Part shown: positions 29,521-37,730 of the stretch, in pieces
Numbering within the stretch: position 1 is the stretch's first letter
Layout of the letters: each line of letters begins with the position of its first letter
Assembly: GCA_964472265.1 (NCBI GenBank)
Contig: CAYYJO010000001.1
Location: 33,692-97,691, forward strand
Reading direction: 5' to 3'
Source: JAGNLA01 sp964472265
Lineage (GTDB): Bacteria; Caldisericota; Caldisericia; JAAYUI01
DNA: 64,000 nucleotides
Notes under the pieces: generated by a model
The model's database searches: none
Told to the model about the DNA's origin: nothing
Seen by the model: the letters and a program-made list of their open reading frames with translations, nothing else
Made by a program: the position numbers and the translations under genes

Positions 29521-30596
29521 AGTCCTAGCACCTTTGCAAAGATTGGGTTTGAAACGTAAATCTTCAACGGATGTATTCTGTACTTTTCCCCGTCGAATTC
29601 AAGATCCCCCGTTTTAGCCATGTTATCGAACAATTGCTTTAATGACTGAAATCTCTCATTGTATTCAATGCCTTCCTTAAGCAATCTGAGTCTGAGCATC
29701 GCCTCTTCCCTGAGTTTTGAAGGCTGATCGAGGCACTCCTCGAACAGAACCTGTCCCGTCGGGTTTCCAAGATATTTTTTCAGATCAGGTTTGTTTTTGA
29801 ATCTGACTCCTTCAAGGTGTGATGAGGCGTTTGGGCCAAGCCCAAGATAATCTTCACAATGCCAATAAATTTTGTTGTGAAGGCATTCATGTCCAGATTT
29901 TGCAAAATTGGAGATTTCATAATGGATAAAGCCTGCCCCTTCAAGCATCGACTTTGCGTTGTAGAAAAGCTCGGTTTGGGCATCGTCATCAGGAATCGTT
30001 GGTGGCGGATTCATGCCCATCGGAGTGTCGTCCTCAAGCTGGAGACCGTAAGCTGAAATGTGGTTAAGGCCAAGATTTATCAATATTCTCAAAGTCTCTG
30101 ACAATGATCCCCAGTTTTGTCCAGGAAGACCAATAATCACATCTGCAGAGACAGACTTGAAACAAGTTTCTAGAGCGTTTTCCAGGCACTCAAGAGCTGT
30201 TCTCCTGTCATGAATCCTTCCGCAAGCTTTGAGTTCTTCATCGTTTAAAGATTGGACTCCGATTGAAATTCTGTTTATTCCAGCATTTTTAAGGGAGAGC
30301 AAAAATTTTTTGTCTGCCGATTCAGGGTTCACCTCAACCGTCGACTCAATTGGGTTCAAGCTGAAAATGCTTTTCAAACCTTCATACAGCCTTGAAAAGT
30401 TATCTAATCCAAGCAAACTCGGTGTACCACCACCAAAAAATACTGTATCGAATCGCAAGTGCTCGTGTTTTTCAGCTTCTGTCAGTACTGCGTCGATATA
30501 ATCCCCAATCAGATTTTCACTGTTGGGAAGCGAATAAAAGTCACAGTACAGGCACTTTCTTTTGCAAAAAGGGATATGAACGTAAAGACCGGTCAA
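29517..30596 (-). CDS. hemW: HemW-type radical SAM protein
   Basis: The 359-residue product has the radical SAM cluster motif HIPFCKRKCLYCDFYS near its N-terminus, the SAM-binding GGGTPSLL, and the EVNPES and RISIGVQSLNDE segments of the HemN/HemW family, followed by the HemW C-terminal domain (YLGLGPNASSH). HemW proteins bind haem and serve as haem chaperones rather than coproporphyrinogen oxidases. The start is TTG at 30596, overlapping the lepA stop (TTGA). The lepA-hemW order is common in many bacterial phyla. Confidence 0.93.
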   Translation of the reverse strand: MTGLYVHIPFCKRKCLYCDFYSLPNSENLIGDYIDAVLTEAEKHEHLRFDTVFFGGGTPSLLGLDNFSRLYEGLKSIFSLNPIESTVEVNPESADKKFLLSLKNAGINRISIGVQSLNDEELKACGRIHDRRTALECLENALETCFKSVSADVIIGLPGQNWGSLSETLRILINLGLNHISAYGLQLEDDTPMGMNPPPTIPDDDAQTELFYNAKSMLEGAGFIHYEISNFAKSGHECLHNKIYWHCEDYLGLGPNASSHLEGVRFKNKPDLKKYLGNPTGQVLFEECLDQPSKLREEAMLRLRLLKEGIEYNERFQSLKQLFDNMAKTGDLEFDGEKYRIHPLKIYVSNPIFAKVLGL

Positions 30597-32404
30597 TCTT
30601 CCTCGATGTCGTCCACGCCCATTATCTTAAGGAAAGCATCCTGAGGAATTTCAACAGCGCCGATCATTTTCATGCGCTTTTTGCCCTCCTTCTGCTTCTC
30701 GAGCAGTTTTTTCTTTCTGGTCACGTCACCGCCGTAGCATTTTGCCAGAACGTCTTTCCTGAATGCGGCGATATCCTCTCTGGCTATGATCTTGCCATTG
30801 ATTGAGGCTTGGAGCGGAATCTTGAAGTTCTGTCTTGGAATGACCTTTCTGAGTCTGTAAATCAGGTCGCGACCCTTTGGAACTGCAGTGTCCTCGTGAG
30901 ATATGAACGAGAGCGCGTCCACCGCTTCACCGTTGACCAGCACGTCAACTTTTGTGAGGTTACCTCGCTTGTAGCCGATGAGTTCGTAGTCCATGCTGGC
31001 ATAGCCTCGGCTGTAGGTTTTGAGCTTGTCGTAGAAGTCTGTGATGATTTCTCCAAGCGGAAACTCGTAATAAAGCACTGTCCTTCGTTGGTCTGGATAC
31101 TCCATCGAAAGGAGCACGCCCCGTTTTGCCTTTGCCAAGTCCATGATCGGCCCGATGTGCTCGTTTGGCACGATTATTTCGGTTTTGACGTAAGGCTCTT
31201 CGATGTGGTCAATCTCGTTTGGCGAAGGGAACTGGGATGGGTTCTCGATGAGTTCAACTGCGCCTTTTGTTGTAACGACCTTATATGAAACCGATGGCAG
31301 AGTGGCGACAATGTCCTGTTCCCATTCACGCCTTAACCGCTCGATTGTGATCTCCATGTGAAGCATCCCAAGGAAGCCGACACGGAAACCTTGTCCCAAG
31401 GCTGCAGAACTCTCTTTTTCATAGGAAATCGAGGAGTCGTTGAGTTTGAATTTTTCGAGAACGTCCCTCAGTTTCTCGTAATCGACGGAATTGATCGGGT
31501 AGAATCCGCAGAAAACCATTGACAGGGCACGCTTGAAGCCCGGAATGGCTTCTGTTCCGGGGTGTTCAGGAGAAACTATGGTGTCACCGACCTGAACATC
31601 GGCGACGTCCCTGATGATGGCTGAAACATAGCCGACATCGCCATCATGCAGTTCTTCACATTTCTGAAGCCTGAGGCTGAAATAACCAACCTCTTCAACC
31701 TGGAAGACTTTGCCGGTCGACTTGATCTGAATCTTGTCACCGGGTTTGATTGAACCTGAAAACACCCTCAAGTGTGGGATGACGCCTTTGTAATAATCAT
31801 AGTGTGAGTCAAAAATCAAGCATTGAAGGGGGTCGTCGTCGTTGTGTTCTGGAGGCGGGATTCGGTGGACGATGGCCTCAAGGAGCTCGTGAACGCCTGT
31901 TCCGTCCTTGGCTGAAACCAGCAGCATGTCATCGCTGGAAATGCCGATCATTTCTTCAAGCTGAAGCTTGCAGTCGTCAATTCTTGAGTTTGGAAGGTCG
32001 ATCTTGTTGACGACCGGAATGATAGTCAAATTTGCATCGATAGCCAGGAATGCGTTAGCAATCGTTTGCGCCTCAACACCCTGTGTGGCATCGATTAGCA
32101 AAACAGCGCCCTCGCAGGCTTTCAACGATCTCGAAACTTCGTAGTTGAAATCAACGTGACCCGGAGTGTCGATGAGGTTGAGGATGTATTCATTTCCATC
32201 ATCAGCCCTGTACGGAATCCTGACAGGCGACGCCTTGATGGTGATTCCACGCTCTTTTTCAAGATCCATCGAGTCGAGTATCTGCTCGTTTCCCTTCGTG
32301 TGGACAACATCGTTCATCTCAAGGATACGGTCAGCAAGCGTAGACTTTCCGTGGTCTATGTGGGCTATGATGCAAAAATTTCTGATATTCTTCACAAATT
32401 GCAA
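30593..32404 (-). CDS. lepA: Elongation factor 4 (LepA)
   Basis: LepA is a ribosomal GTPase that acts on translation initiation and back-translocation. GTPase motifs are IIAHIDHGKST, RGITIK, DTPGHVDF and NKIDLP; the LepA-specific C-terminus (KKKLLEKQKEGKKRMK) is intact. The open frame extends 45 codons further upstream, but those residues do not resemble LepA. The TTG at 32404, preceded at 6 nt by GAGGT, gives a 603-residue protein (MQFVKNIRNF...), the normal length. A GTG three codons later (32395) is an alternative. A possible TTGATT-16-TAAAAT promoter overlaps this start region and would make the GTG leaderless, which I regard as weak. Confidence 0.95.
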   Translation of the reverse strand: MQFVKNIRNFCIIAHIDHGKSTLADRILEMNDVVHTKGNEQILDSMDLEKERGITIKASPVRIPYRADDGNEYILNLIDTPGHVDFNYEVSRSLKACEGAVLLIDATQGVEAQTIANAFLAIDANLTIIPVVNKIDLPNSRIDDCKLQLEEMIGISSDDMLLVSAKDGTGVHELLEAIVHRIPPPEHNDDDPLQCLIFDSHYDYYKGVIPHLRVFSGSIKPGDKIQIKSTGKVFQVEEVGYFSLRLQKCEELHDGDVGYVSAIIRDVADVQVGDTIVSPEHPGTEAIPGFKRALSMVFCGFYPINSVDYEKLRDVLEKFKLNDSSISYEKESSAALGQGFRVGFLGMLHMEITIERLRREWEQDIVATLPSVSYKVVTTKGAVELIENPSQFPSPNEIDHIEEPYVKTEIIVPNEHIGPIMDLAKAKRGVLLSMEYPDQRRTVLYYEFPLGEIITDFYDKLKTYSRGYASMDYELIGYKRGNLTKVDVLVNGEAVDALSFISHEDTAVPKGRDLIYRLRKVIPRQNFKIPLQASINGKIIAREDIAAFRKDVLAKCYGGDVTRKKKLLEKQKEGKKRMKMIGAVEIPQDAFLKIMGVDDIEED

Positions 32405-32509
32405 TTTTACCTCAAACCGGTTTTCAATCAACAAATTTGGATTTATCCGGCATCCTTGTGGTGGGTCTGCGAAAGAATCGCCTTTTTCACATATTCTTTT
32501 TGCAAATAC

Positions 32510-32538
32510 TTGACAACAGGGATAACTATTAATATACA
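32510..32538 (+). promoter_or_regulatory. Promoter of topB and downstream genes
   Basis: TTGACA (32510-32515), a 17-nt spacer and TATACA (32533-32538). The predicted start is about 32545, six bases before the topB ATG, leaving no room for a ribosome site. Confidence 0.65.
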
Positions 32539-32550
32539 CTGCGCTTGACT

Positions 32551-35181
32551 ATGACAAAGAAACTGATTTTGACCGAAAAGCCGTCAGTGGCGGCAGACAT
32601 CGCTGAAGCACTCGGCGGTTTTACCAAGACGAAAGAGCATTATGAGAGTGACTCGACATACATCACCTGGGCAGTCGGCCACCTCGTTACGCTTGCCGAA
32701 CCGGAAGATTACGACAAAGCCTACAAGTATTGGACTTTGCAATCACTACCGATAATCCCGTCAAAATTCGACCTCAAACCAATTGAAAAAACTGAGAGCA
32801 GACTGAAACACATCAAGGAACTCCTCGCAAAGAAAGGTGTTGACCAAATCATCAACGCGTGCGACGCCGGACGAGAAGGAGAGCTTATCTTCAGATATAT
32901 CACCGATTTCCTCGAGGCTGGAGATATTCCGGCACAAAGACTTTGGCTTCAGTCAATGACAAGAAAAGCCATTGCTGAAGGCTTTAAACGTCTTCGCCCG
33001 GGCACTGAGCTTGAGAATCTGGCTCAAGCCGCCAGATGCAGGTCTCAGGCTGACTGGCTCATAGGAATCAATTCGACGAGAGCGTTCACAAGGCGCATGG
33101 GCACACTGCTCTCAATCGGACGTGTGCAGACGCCAACGCTTTCAATTCTTGTGGAGCGAGAAAAGATCATCACGTCATTTGTGCCGGTCACCTACTTTGA
33201 GGTTTTCGCAACATTCAAGGCAAGCTCTGGCAAGTACGACGGAAAGTGGTTCATCGAAACCCCCAGAAACGGCAAAGCCTCGCTTCTCGACTCAAAGGAA
33301 CTCAAAGCTTTCGGTGATTCAATGGGAATTGTTTCCCAGTCGGCCGTAAAGTTTGAGAAAGAGATCAAAAAAGGCGACAGGCTCGAAAAGCTAACCGATC
33401 GTGATGCCGCCCAGATGATCATTGACGCTGTCGACGGAAAAGAAGGCAAAATAACACAGGAAGAGATCAAGCTCACAAAAGAATCTCCCGGACTCCTCTT
33501 TGATCTTAACGAACTCCAGAGACAGGCCAACAAGCGTTTTGGTTTCTCTGCTTCAACGACGCTCAACATCGCCCAGGCTCTCTACGAAGAAAAGAAGCTG
33601 ATCACCTATCCGAGATCGGACAGCAAGTATCTGCCAGATGATTACACAACCGTGGTTCCATCTATTTTCAGGGAGCTTTCGAATTCCGAGTACAAAAACG
33701 CAGTCAGGCCACTGCTTCAGAAGACCATAGAGCATAAGAAGAGAATCTTTGACACTTCAAAGGTCTCCGACCACTTTGCAATTATACCAACCGAAAAATC
33801 ACCGGATGGTGTCGAGCTCACGCCAGCACAGGCAAAAGTTTACGATCTCATCGTCAAGCGTTTCCTTGCAGCATTCTATCCCGACGCAATCTGGGAAGAA
33901 ACGCACAGGGTCACAACGGTTGAAGGCTACACGTTCAGAACCGATTCCAAATCGCTCAAGGAACTTGGTTTTTACGAGGTTTATGGACGTGAAGTCGAAG
34001 ACGATGCCAAACTGCCGATGGTCAAGGAAGGCGAAACAGTAAAGACAATTGACACCGACATATCGGAAAAGCAGACCCAGCCACCACCGAGATACAACGA
34101 CGCTACCTTGCTTTCGGCAATGGAAGGCGCAGGAAAGTTGATCGATGACGAAGAACTCCGCGAGGCCATGAAACAAAAAGGCCTTGGAACGCCTGCCACA
34201 AGGGCATCGATCATCGAAAGGCTCATCGACGTTGGTTACGTTGACAGGGTTCAGAGGGAACTGATACCAACCGGAAAAGGCATAGCCCTTTATGACACGC
34301 TCATCAACTTCCCGCTCCCTGAGCTTTGTTCACCTGAAATGACCGGTGAATGGGAATACAAGCTGACAAGAATTGAGCAGGGAAATCTTGCATCAGACAC
34401 ATTCATGACCTCAATTGAAGACTTTACAAAGGAACTCGTCAACAAAGTGAAGACTGGCAATGCTTCCGGTGATTTCAGCACAGAAAACGCTGAGGTCATA
34501 GGCAAATGCCCGTTGTGTGGCGGAGACGTTATCGAAAATTTCAAAGCTTTCTCCTGTGAACACTACAAACCGAAAAAAACATCCAAAAAGAAAACCGAAG
34601 ATGAAACCGGCTGCACATTCGCAATCTGGAAAACAATTGCCGGAAAGTTCATCACAAAAGAGATCGCCATCGAGCTGCTTGAAAACAAAAAGTCAGGCCC
34701 GCACAGGGGTTTCAGGAGCAGATACGGAAAACCTTTCGGTGCCACTCTCAACCTGGAATCGGACGGATCAATAAAATTTGAGTTCGAAAACACAAAAGGC
34801 GCCAAGGAAGAAGACACGGAATCAGCTCCACAGGCTGATCCTGTGCCAGTTGCCAAATGTCCGGTTTGTGACGGAACGGTCATGGATATCGGCTCAAACT
34901 ACAGATGCACCAATTACAAAAAGACTTGCAATTTGAACATCGGTAAGGTAATTTTAGGTAAGGAAATCACGCCTGATCTTCTGTCGCAACTGCTCGAGGA
35001 CAAAAAAACCGAGAAGATAACCGGTTTCATCAGCAGGAAAGGTAGACCCTTCTCTGCTTTCCTCGTAATGGACGACAAGGGCAAAGTGGGGTTCGAGTTT
35101 GAAAACAACGGTGAAAAAGGCGCAAGGAAGACTTCAAGGCCTGCTGCAAAGACTGCCAGGAGGAGCAAGAAAAGCTCTTAA
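32551..35181 (+). CDS. topB: DNA topoisomerase III (type IA)
   Basis: Type IA topoisomerases pass single strands through a transient break and resolve linked DNA. The Toprim domain has EKPSVAADIAEALGG and DAGREGEL; the catalytic Tyr is Tyr353 in ITYPRSDSKYLP. The segments GHLVTLAEPEDYD, WLIGINSTRAFT and LSIGRVQTPTL match the topoisomerase III branch more than TopA. The C-terminal third has two copies of a zinc-binding repeat (CPLCGGDVIENFKAFSC and CPVCDGTVMDIGSNYRC), each followed by a 'K-x-x-G-F-x-S/R-R-x-G-[KR]-P-F' block, then a Lys-rich tail. The ATG at 32551 is preferred to a TTG two codons earlier, because the transcript should start between them. It overlaps the following penicillin-binding protein gene by up to 83 nt. 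Confidence 0.92.
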   Translation: MTKKLILTEKPSVAADIAEALGGFTKTKEHYESDSTYITWAVGHLVTLAEPEDYDKAYKYWTLQSLPIIPSKFDLKPIEKTESRLKHIKELLAKKGVDQIINACDAGREGELIFRYITDFLEAGDIPAQRLWLQSMTRKAIAEGFKRLRPGTELENLAQAARCRSQADWLIGINSTRAFTRRMGTLLSIGRVQTPTLSILVEREKIITSFVPVTYFEVFATFKASSGKYDGKWFIETPRNGKASLLDSKELKAFGDSMGIVSQSAVKFEKEIKKGDRLEKLTDRDAAQMIIDAVDGKEGKITQEEIKLTKESPGLLFDLNELQRQANKRFGFSASTTLNIAQALYEEKKLITYPRSDSKYLPDDYTTVVPSIFRELSNSEYKNAVRPLLQKTIEHKKRIFDTSKVSDHFAIIPTEKSPDGVELTPAQAKVYDLIVKRFLAAFYPDAIWEETHRVTTVEGYTFRTDSKSLKELGFYEVYGREVEDDAKLPMVKEGETVKTIDTDISEKQTQPPPRYNDATLLSAMEGAGKLIDDEELREAMKQKGLGTPATRASIIERLIDVGYVDRVQRELIPTGKGIALYDTLINFPLPELCSPEMTGEWEYKLTRIEQGNLASDTFMTSIEDFTKELVNKVKTGNASGDFSTENAEVIGKCPLCGGDVIENFKAFSCEHYKPKKTSKKKTEDETGCTFAIWKTIAGKFITKEIAIELLENKKSGPHRGFRSRYGKPFGATLNLESDGSIKFEFENTKGAKEEDTESAPQADPVPVAKCPVCDGTVMDIGSNYRCTNYKKTCNLNIGKVILGKEITPDLLSQLLEDKKTEKITGFISRKGRPFSAFLVMDDKGKVGFEFENNGEKGARKTSRPAAKTARRSKKSS

Positions 35182-37729
35182 TGTTTTCTGGGCATTGTTT
35201 AGAATCGGCTTTCTAGCCGGTTTGCTCGGAGTCACCGTTATTCTGATACTCGTCTACCGAATCTCCATCGAGGTGGAGAGTGAACTTCCGGCATACCTTG
35301 CCAAGCAGCAGGTTCCACCGGTTGCATCGGAAATCCTCGACAGGGACGGTCAGCTCATCGGTTCTGTCTACTTCAATGAAAGATATTATGTTCCAATCAA
35401 AGACATCTCGCAGGAGATGAGGAATTCGCTCGTTGCATCCGAAGATGAGAGATTCTACATACACAGGGGTTTCGACATCAGGGGCATCGTCCGTGCATTT
35501 GTGACTAACCTATTTGCTCGCGGCAACAAGCAGGGCGGTTCAACAATCACTCAGCAGGTGGCAAGATCAGACCTTTTCATGGGCATGGCTGAGCAAACCA
35601 TTGAACGAAAAATAAAAGAGATTGTCCTTGCTTATTATCTTGAGAAAAAATACTCCAAAGACGAGATTCTTGAGTTCTATCTTAATGACGTCTATTTTGG
35701 CAATTTAAACTACGGAGTGGAAGCTGCTGCAAGGAATTATTTCGGCAAACACGCCAAAGACCTCACGTACCCTGAAGCTGCAATGTTAACCGGGCTTTTG
35801 CCTGCGCCAGATCTTTACAACCCACAATCCGACATAAAAATGGCTATGGTTCAACAAAAAGCCTCTCTGGTCAAGCTTGCAAAAAATGGGTACATTTCAG
35901 AAGAAGATATCGCAAAATACAACGTCCAGCCCGAGCTAAAGAAGGATGACAAGCTCGACTACAAGGAAAGATCGCTCTTCTATTTCAGGGATTACGTTGT
36001 GAAGGAAATGAAGAATCGCTTTACGGCCAAAGAACTAGCCGAGGGTGGATTCAAAATCTATACAACCATATACAGAGACTATCAGATGCACGCTGCCGAA
36101 GCCATAAAGGAAGTGTTCGACAGGGCCATCCAGAAAAAGCAGTTTTCAAACACAGTCAAAGACGAACACGGCGTCTTACAGCCACAGGGTTGTTCAGTGG
36201 TCATGGAACCAAGAACCGGCTACATTCTTGCAATGGTTGGAGGAAGAGACTATTCAAACACACAGTTCAACAGGGCAGACAGACCAAACATAAGGCACCC
36301 TGGCTCATCCTTCAAAGTCTATGACTACTGCACTGCTCTTGAAACAATGTCAGTCACAGGCGGATCGTTGCTCACATCAGAACCTTTTAGCTACCTTGGC
36401 TGGACTCCAGGCGAATGGGGTGACATATACTTTGGCAAGCTGCTTGTCAGAGGAGCGCTTGAGAATTCATCAAACATCTGCGCCCTTAAAACAGCCTTGA
36501 GAGCTGGTTTGAAGAGAGTCTCCTACTTCGCCGCGAAGATGGGTCTGAAAACAGACATTCCTGATTATCCTTCAATAACCGTAGGCTCAATAGATGTTAC
36601 AGCTCTAGACATGTGCACCGGATACAACACGGTTGCAGCTCAAGGAGTAAGGCACGATCCAGTCCCGATTCTTAGCATCAGAAACAAGGATGGCGATGAA
36701 ATCTGGAGCTACAAGGACAGGTCTTTCAGAGCGATATCGGAACAAACAGCATTCATCATTACATCAGTTTTTAGAACTGTCATCAAGGCTCAGTCATACA
36801 CTGACTTCCATCTTGAAGCAGCTGCAAAATCAGGCACATCGACCGACGCTCTCTCAGGCTGGTACTGCACGTTTACTCCTGAAATAACCATTGTTTCCTA
36901 TGTCGGAAAAGACTCAAGAAACGTAAAAAATGCCGTCTTCTCGACTACCTGGGGTTCAGAGTTTGCAGCTCCTATCAATTCTAAATTCCTTGACAAATGT
37001 CTGGCCGACAAGAAGCACCCGCTCAAAAAAGTCAACTTTCCGCCAGCCCCAAAAGATGTTCTCTCATACCCGGTGTGTAAAATTTCAGGTTTGAGGGCTA
37101 CCGAATTCTGCCCTCTTGAACCAATTAAAGACGCAAAGGATGAAAGGGCAAAACAGGGGGTTGTCTGGGAATGGTTCAGAAAAGGCACAGAGCCTACCCA
37201 TCCATGCCCAATCCATTTTGAGGACCGGAAAAAATATAGGGTGGTTGTGGAGTACGATTCAAAAGGAAACAAGATTTACATGAAGGCAGGCAACCAGTCA
37301 TGCGAAACAGTAGAGGTTGAATTACCAAAAGCAATTTATGACGCACTGCCTGAGAAAAATTGTGATGAAACATTTGAAATAGCTTGGTTTAATCCCGATG
37401 GACAGCCAATTTCTTTTGAAAACCAGGAAAACCCTGTCTTCAAAGTGGGGCAGGATGTTGTCTTGCAGCTTACACTTAAACCTGAGCTTCTGAAATCCAA
37501 TGTTGATGAAGTTGAATTCTACTGGAACGACAGGCGAATCAAACTCTGGCAGAATGGCGCAACTGACTACGACAGCCCAGATCAGTTAAAAATCGATTTC
37601 ACCCAGCCTTTGGCTGTTGCATTCACTGCCTCAGGGAACCCAGGTTCAAAAGCGAAGCTGGAGATCATTTTCAGAGGTTCGAACAAATATTACTCCAAGC
37701 GTGACCTTGAAGTGGAGCTGACTCCATAA
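35099..37729 (+). CDS. Class A penicillin-binding protein (first of a tandem pair)
   Basis: Bifunctional peptidoglycan synthase. After a basic cytoplasmic segment, a single membrane helix covers about residues 31-53. The glycosyltransferase (GT51) domain has EDERFYIHRG with catalytic Glu115, GGSTITQQVAR and RKIKEIVLAYYLE. The transpeptidase domain has nucleophile Ser403 in PGSSFKVYD (SxxK), the SSN triad (ENSSNICAL) and KSGTS in place of the usual KTGTT. A C-terminal region with Cys residues and beta-type sequence follows. The start is uncertain: TTG 35099 (876 residues) or GTG 35111, both inside topB; an AGGAGG at about 35158 does not serve any in-frame start. It precedes a second class A gene by one base. 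Confidence 0.9.
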   Translation: MKTTVKKAQGRLQGLLQRLPGGARKALNVFWALFRIGFLAGLLGVTVILILVYRISIEVESELPAYLAKQQVPPVASEILDRDGQLIGSVYFNERYYVPIKDISQEMRNSLVASEDERFYIHRGFDIRGIVRAFVTNLFARGNKQGGSTITQQVARSDLFMGMAEQTIERKIKEIVLAYYLEKKYSKDEILEFYLNDVYFGNLNYGVEAAARNYFGKHAKDLTYPEAAMLTGLLPAPDLYNPQSDIKMAMVQQKASLVKLAKNGYISEEDIAKYNVQPELKKDDKLDYKERSLFYFRDYVVKEMKNRFTAKELAEGGFKIYTTIYRDYQMHAAEAIKEVFDRAIQKKQFSNTVKDEHGVLQPQGCSVVMEPRTGYILAMVGGRDYSNTQFNRADRPNIRHPGSSFKVYDYCTALETMSVTGGSLLTSEPFSYLGWTPGEWGDIYFGKLLVRGALENSSNICALKTALRAGLKRVSYFAAKMGLKTDIPDYPSITVGSIDVTALDMCTGYNTVAAQGVRHDPVPILSIRNKDGDEIWSYKDRSFRAISEQTAFIITSVFRTVIKAQSYTDFHLEAAAKSGTSTDALSGWYCTFTPEITIVSYVGKDSRNVKNAVFSTTWGSEFAAPINSKFLDKCLADKKHPLKKVNFPPAPKDVLSYPVCKISGLRATEFCPLEPIKDAKDERAKQGVVWEWFRKGTEPTHPCPIHFEDRKKYRVVVEYDSKGNKIYMKAGNQSCETVEVELPKAIYDALPEKNCDETFEIAWFNPDGQPISFENQENPVFKVGQDVVLQLTLKPELLKSNVDEVEFYWNDRRIKLWQNGATDYDSPDQLKIDFTQPLAVAFTASGNPGSKAKLEIIFRGSNKYYSKRDLEVELTP

Positions 37730-37730
37730 G

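Noticed and set aside
32405..32539. 45-codon N-terminal extension of lepA
   Set aside because: LepA proteins begin close to the IRNF motif; the extension has no family match, and TTG 32404 has a ribosome site.
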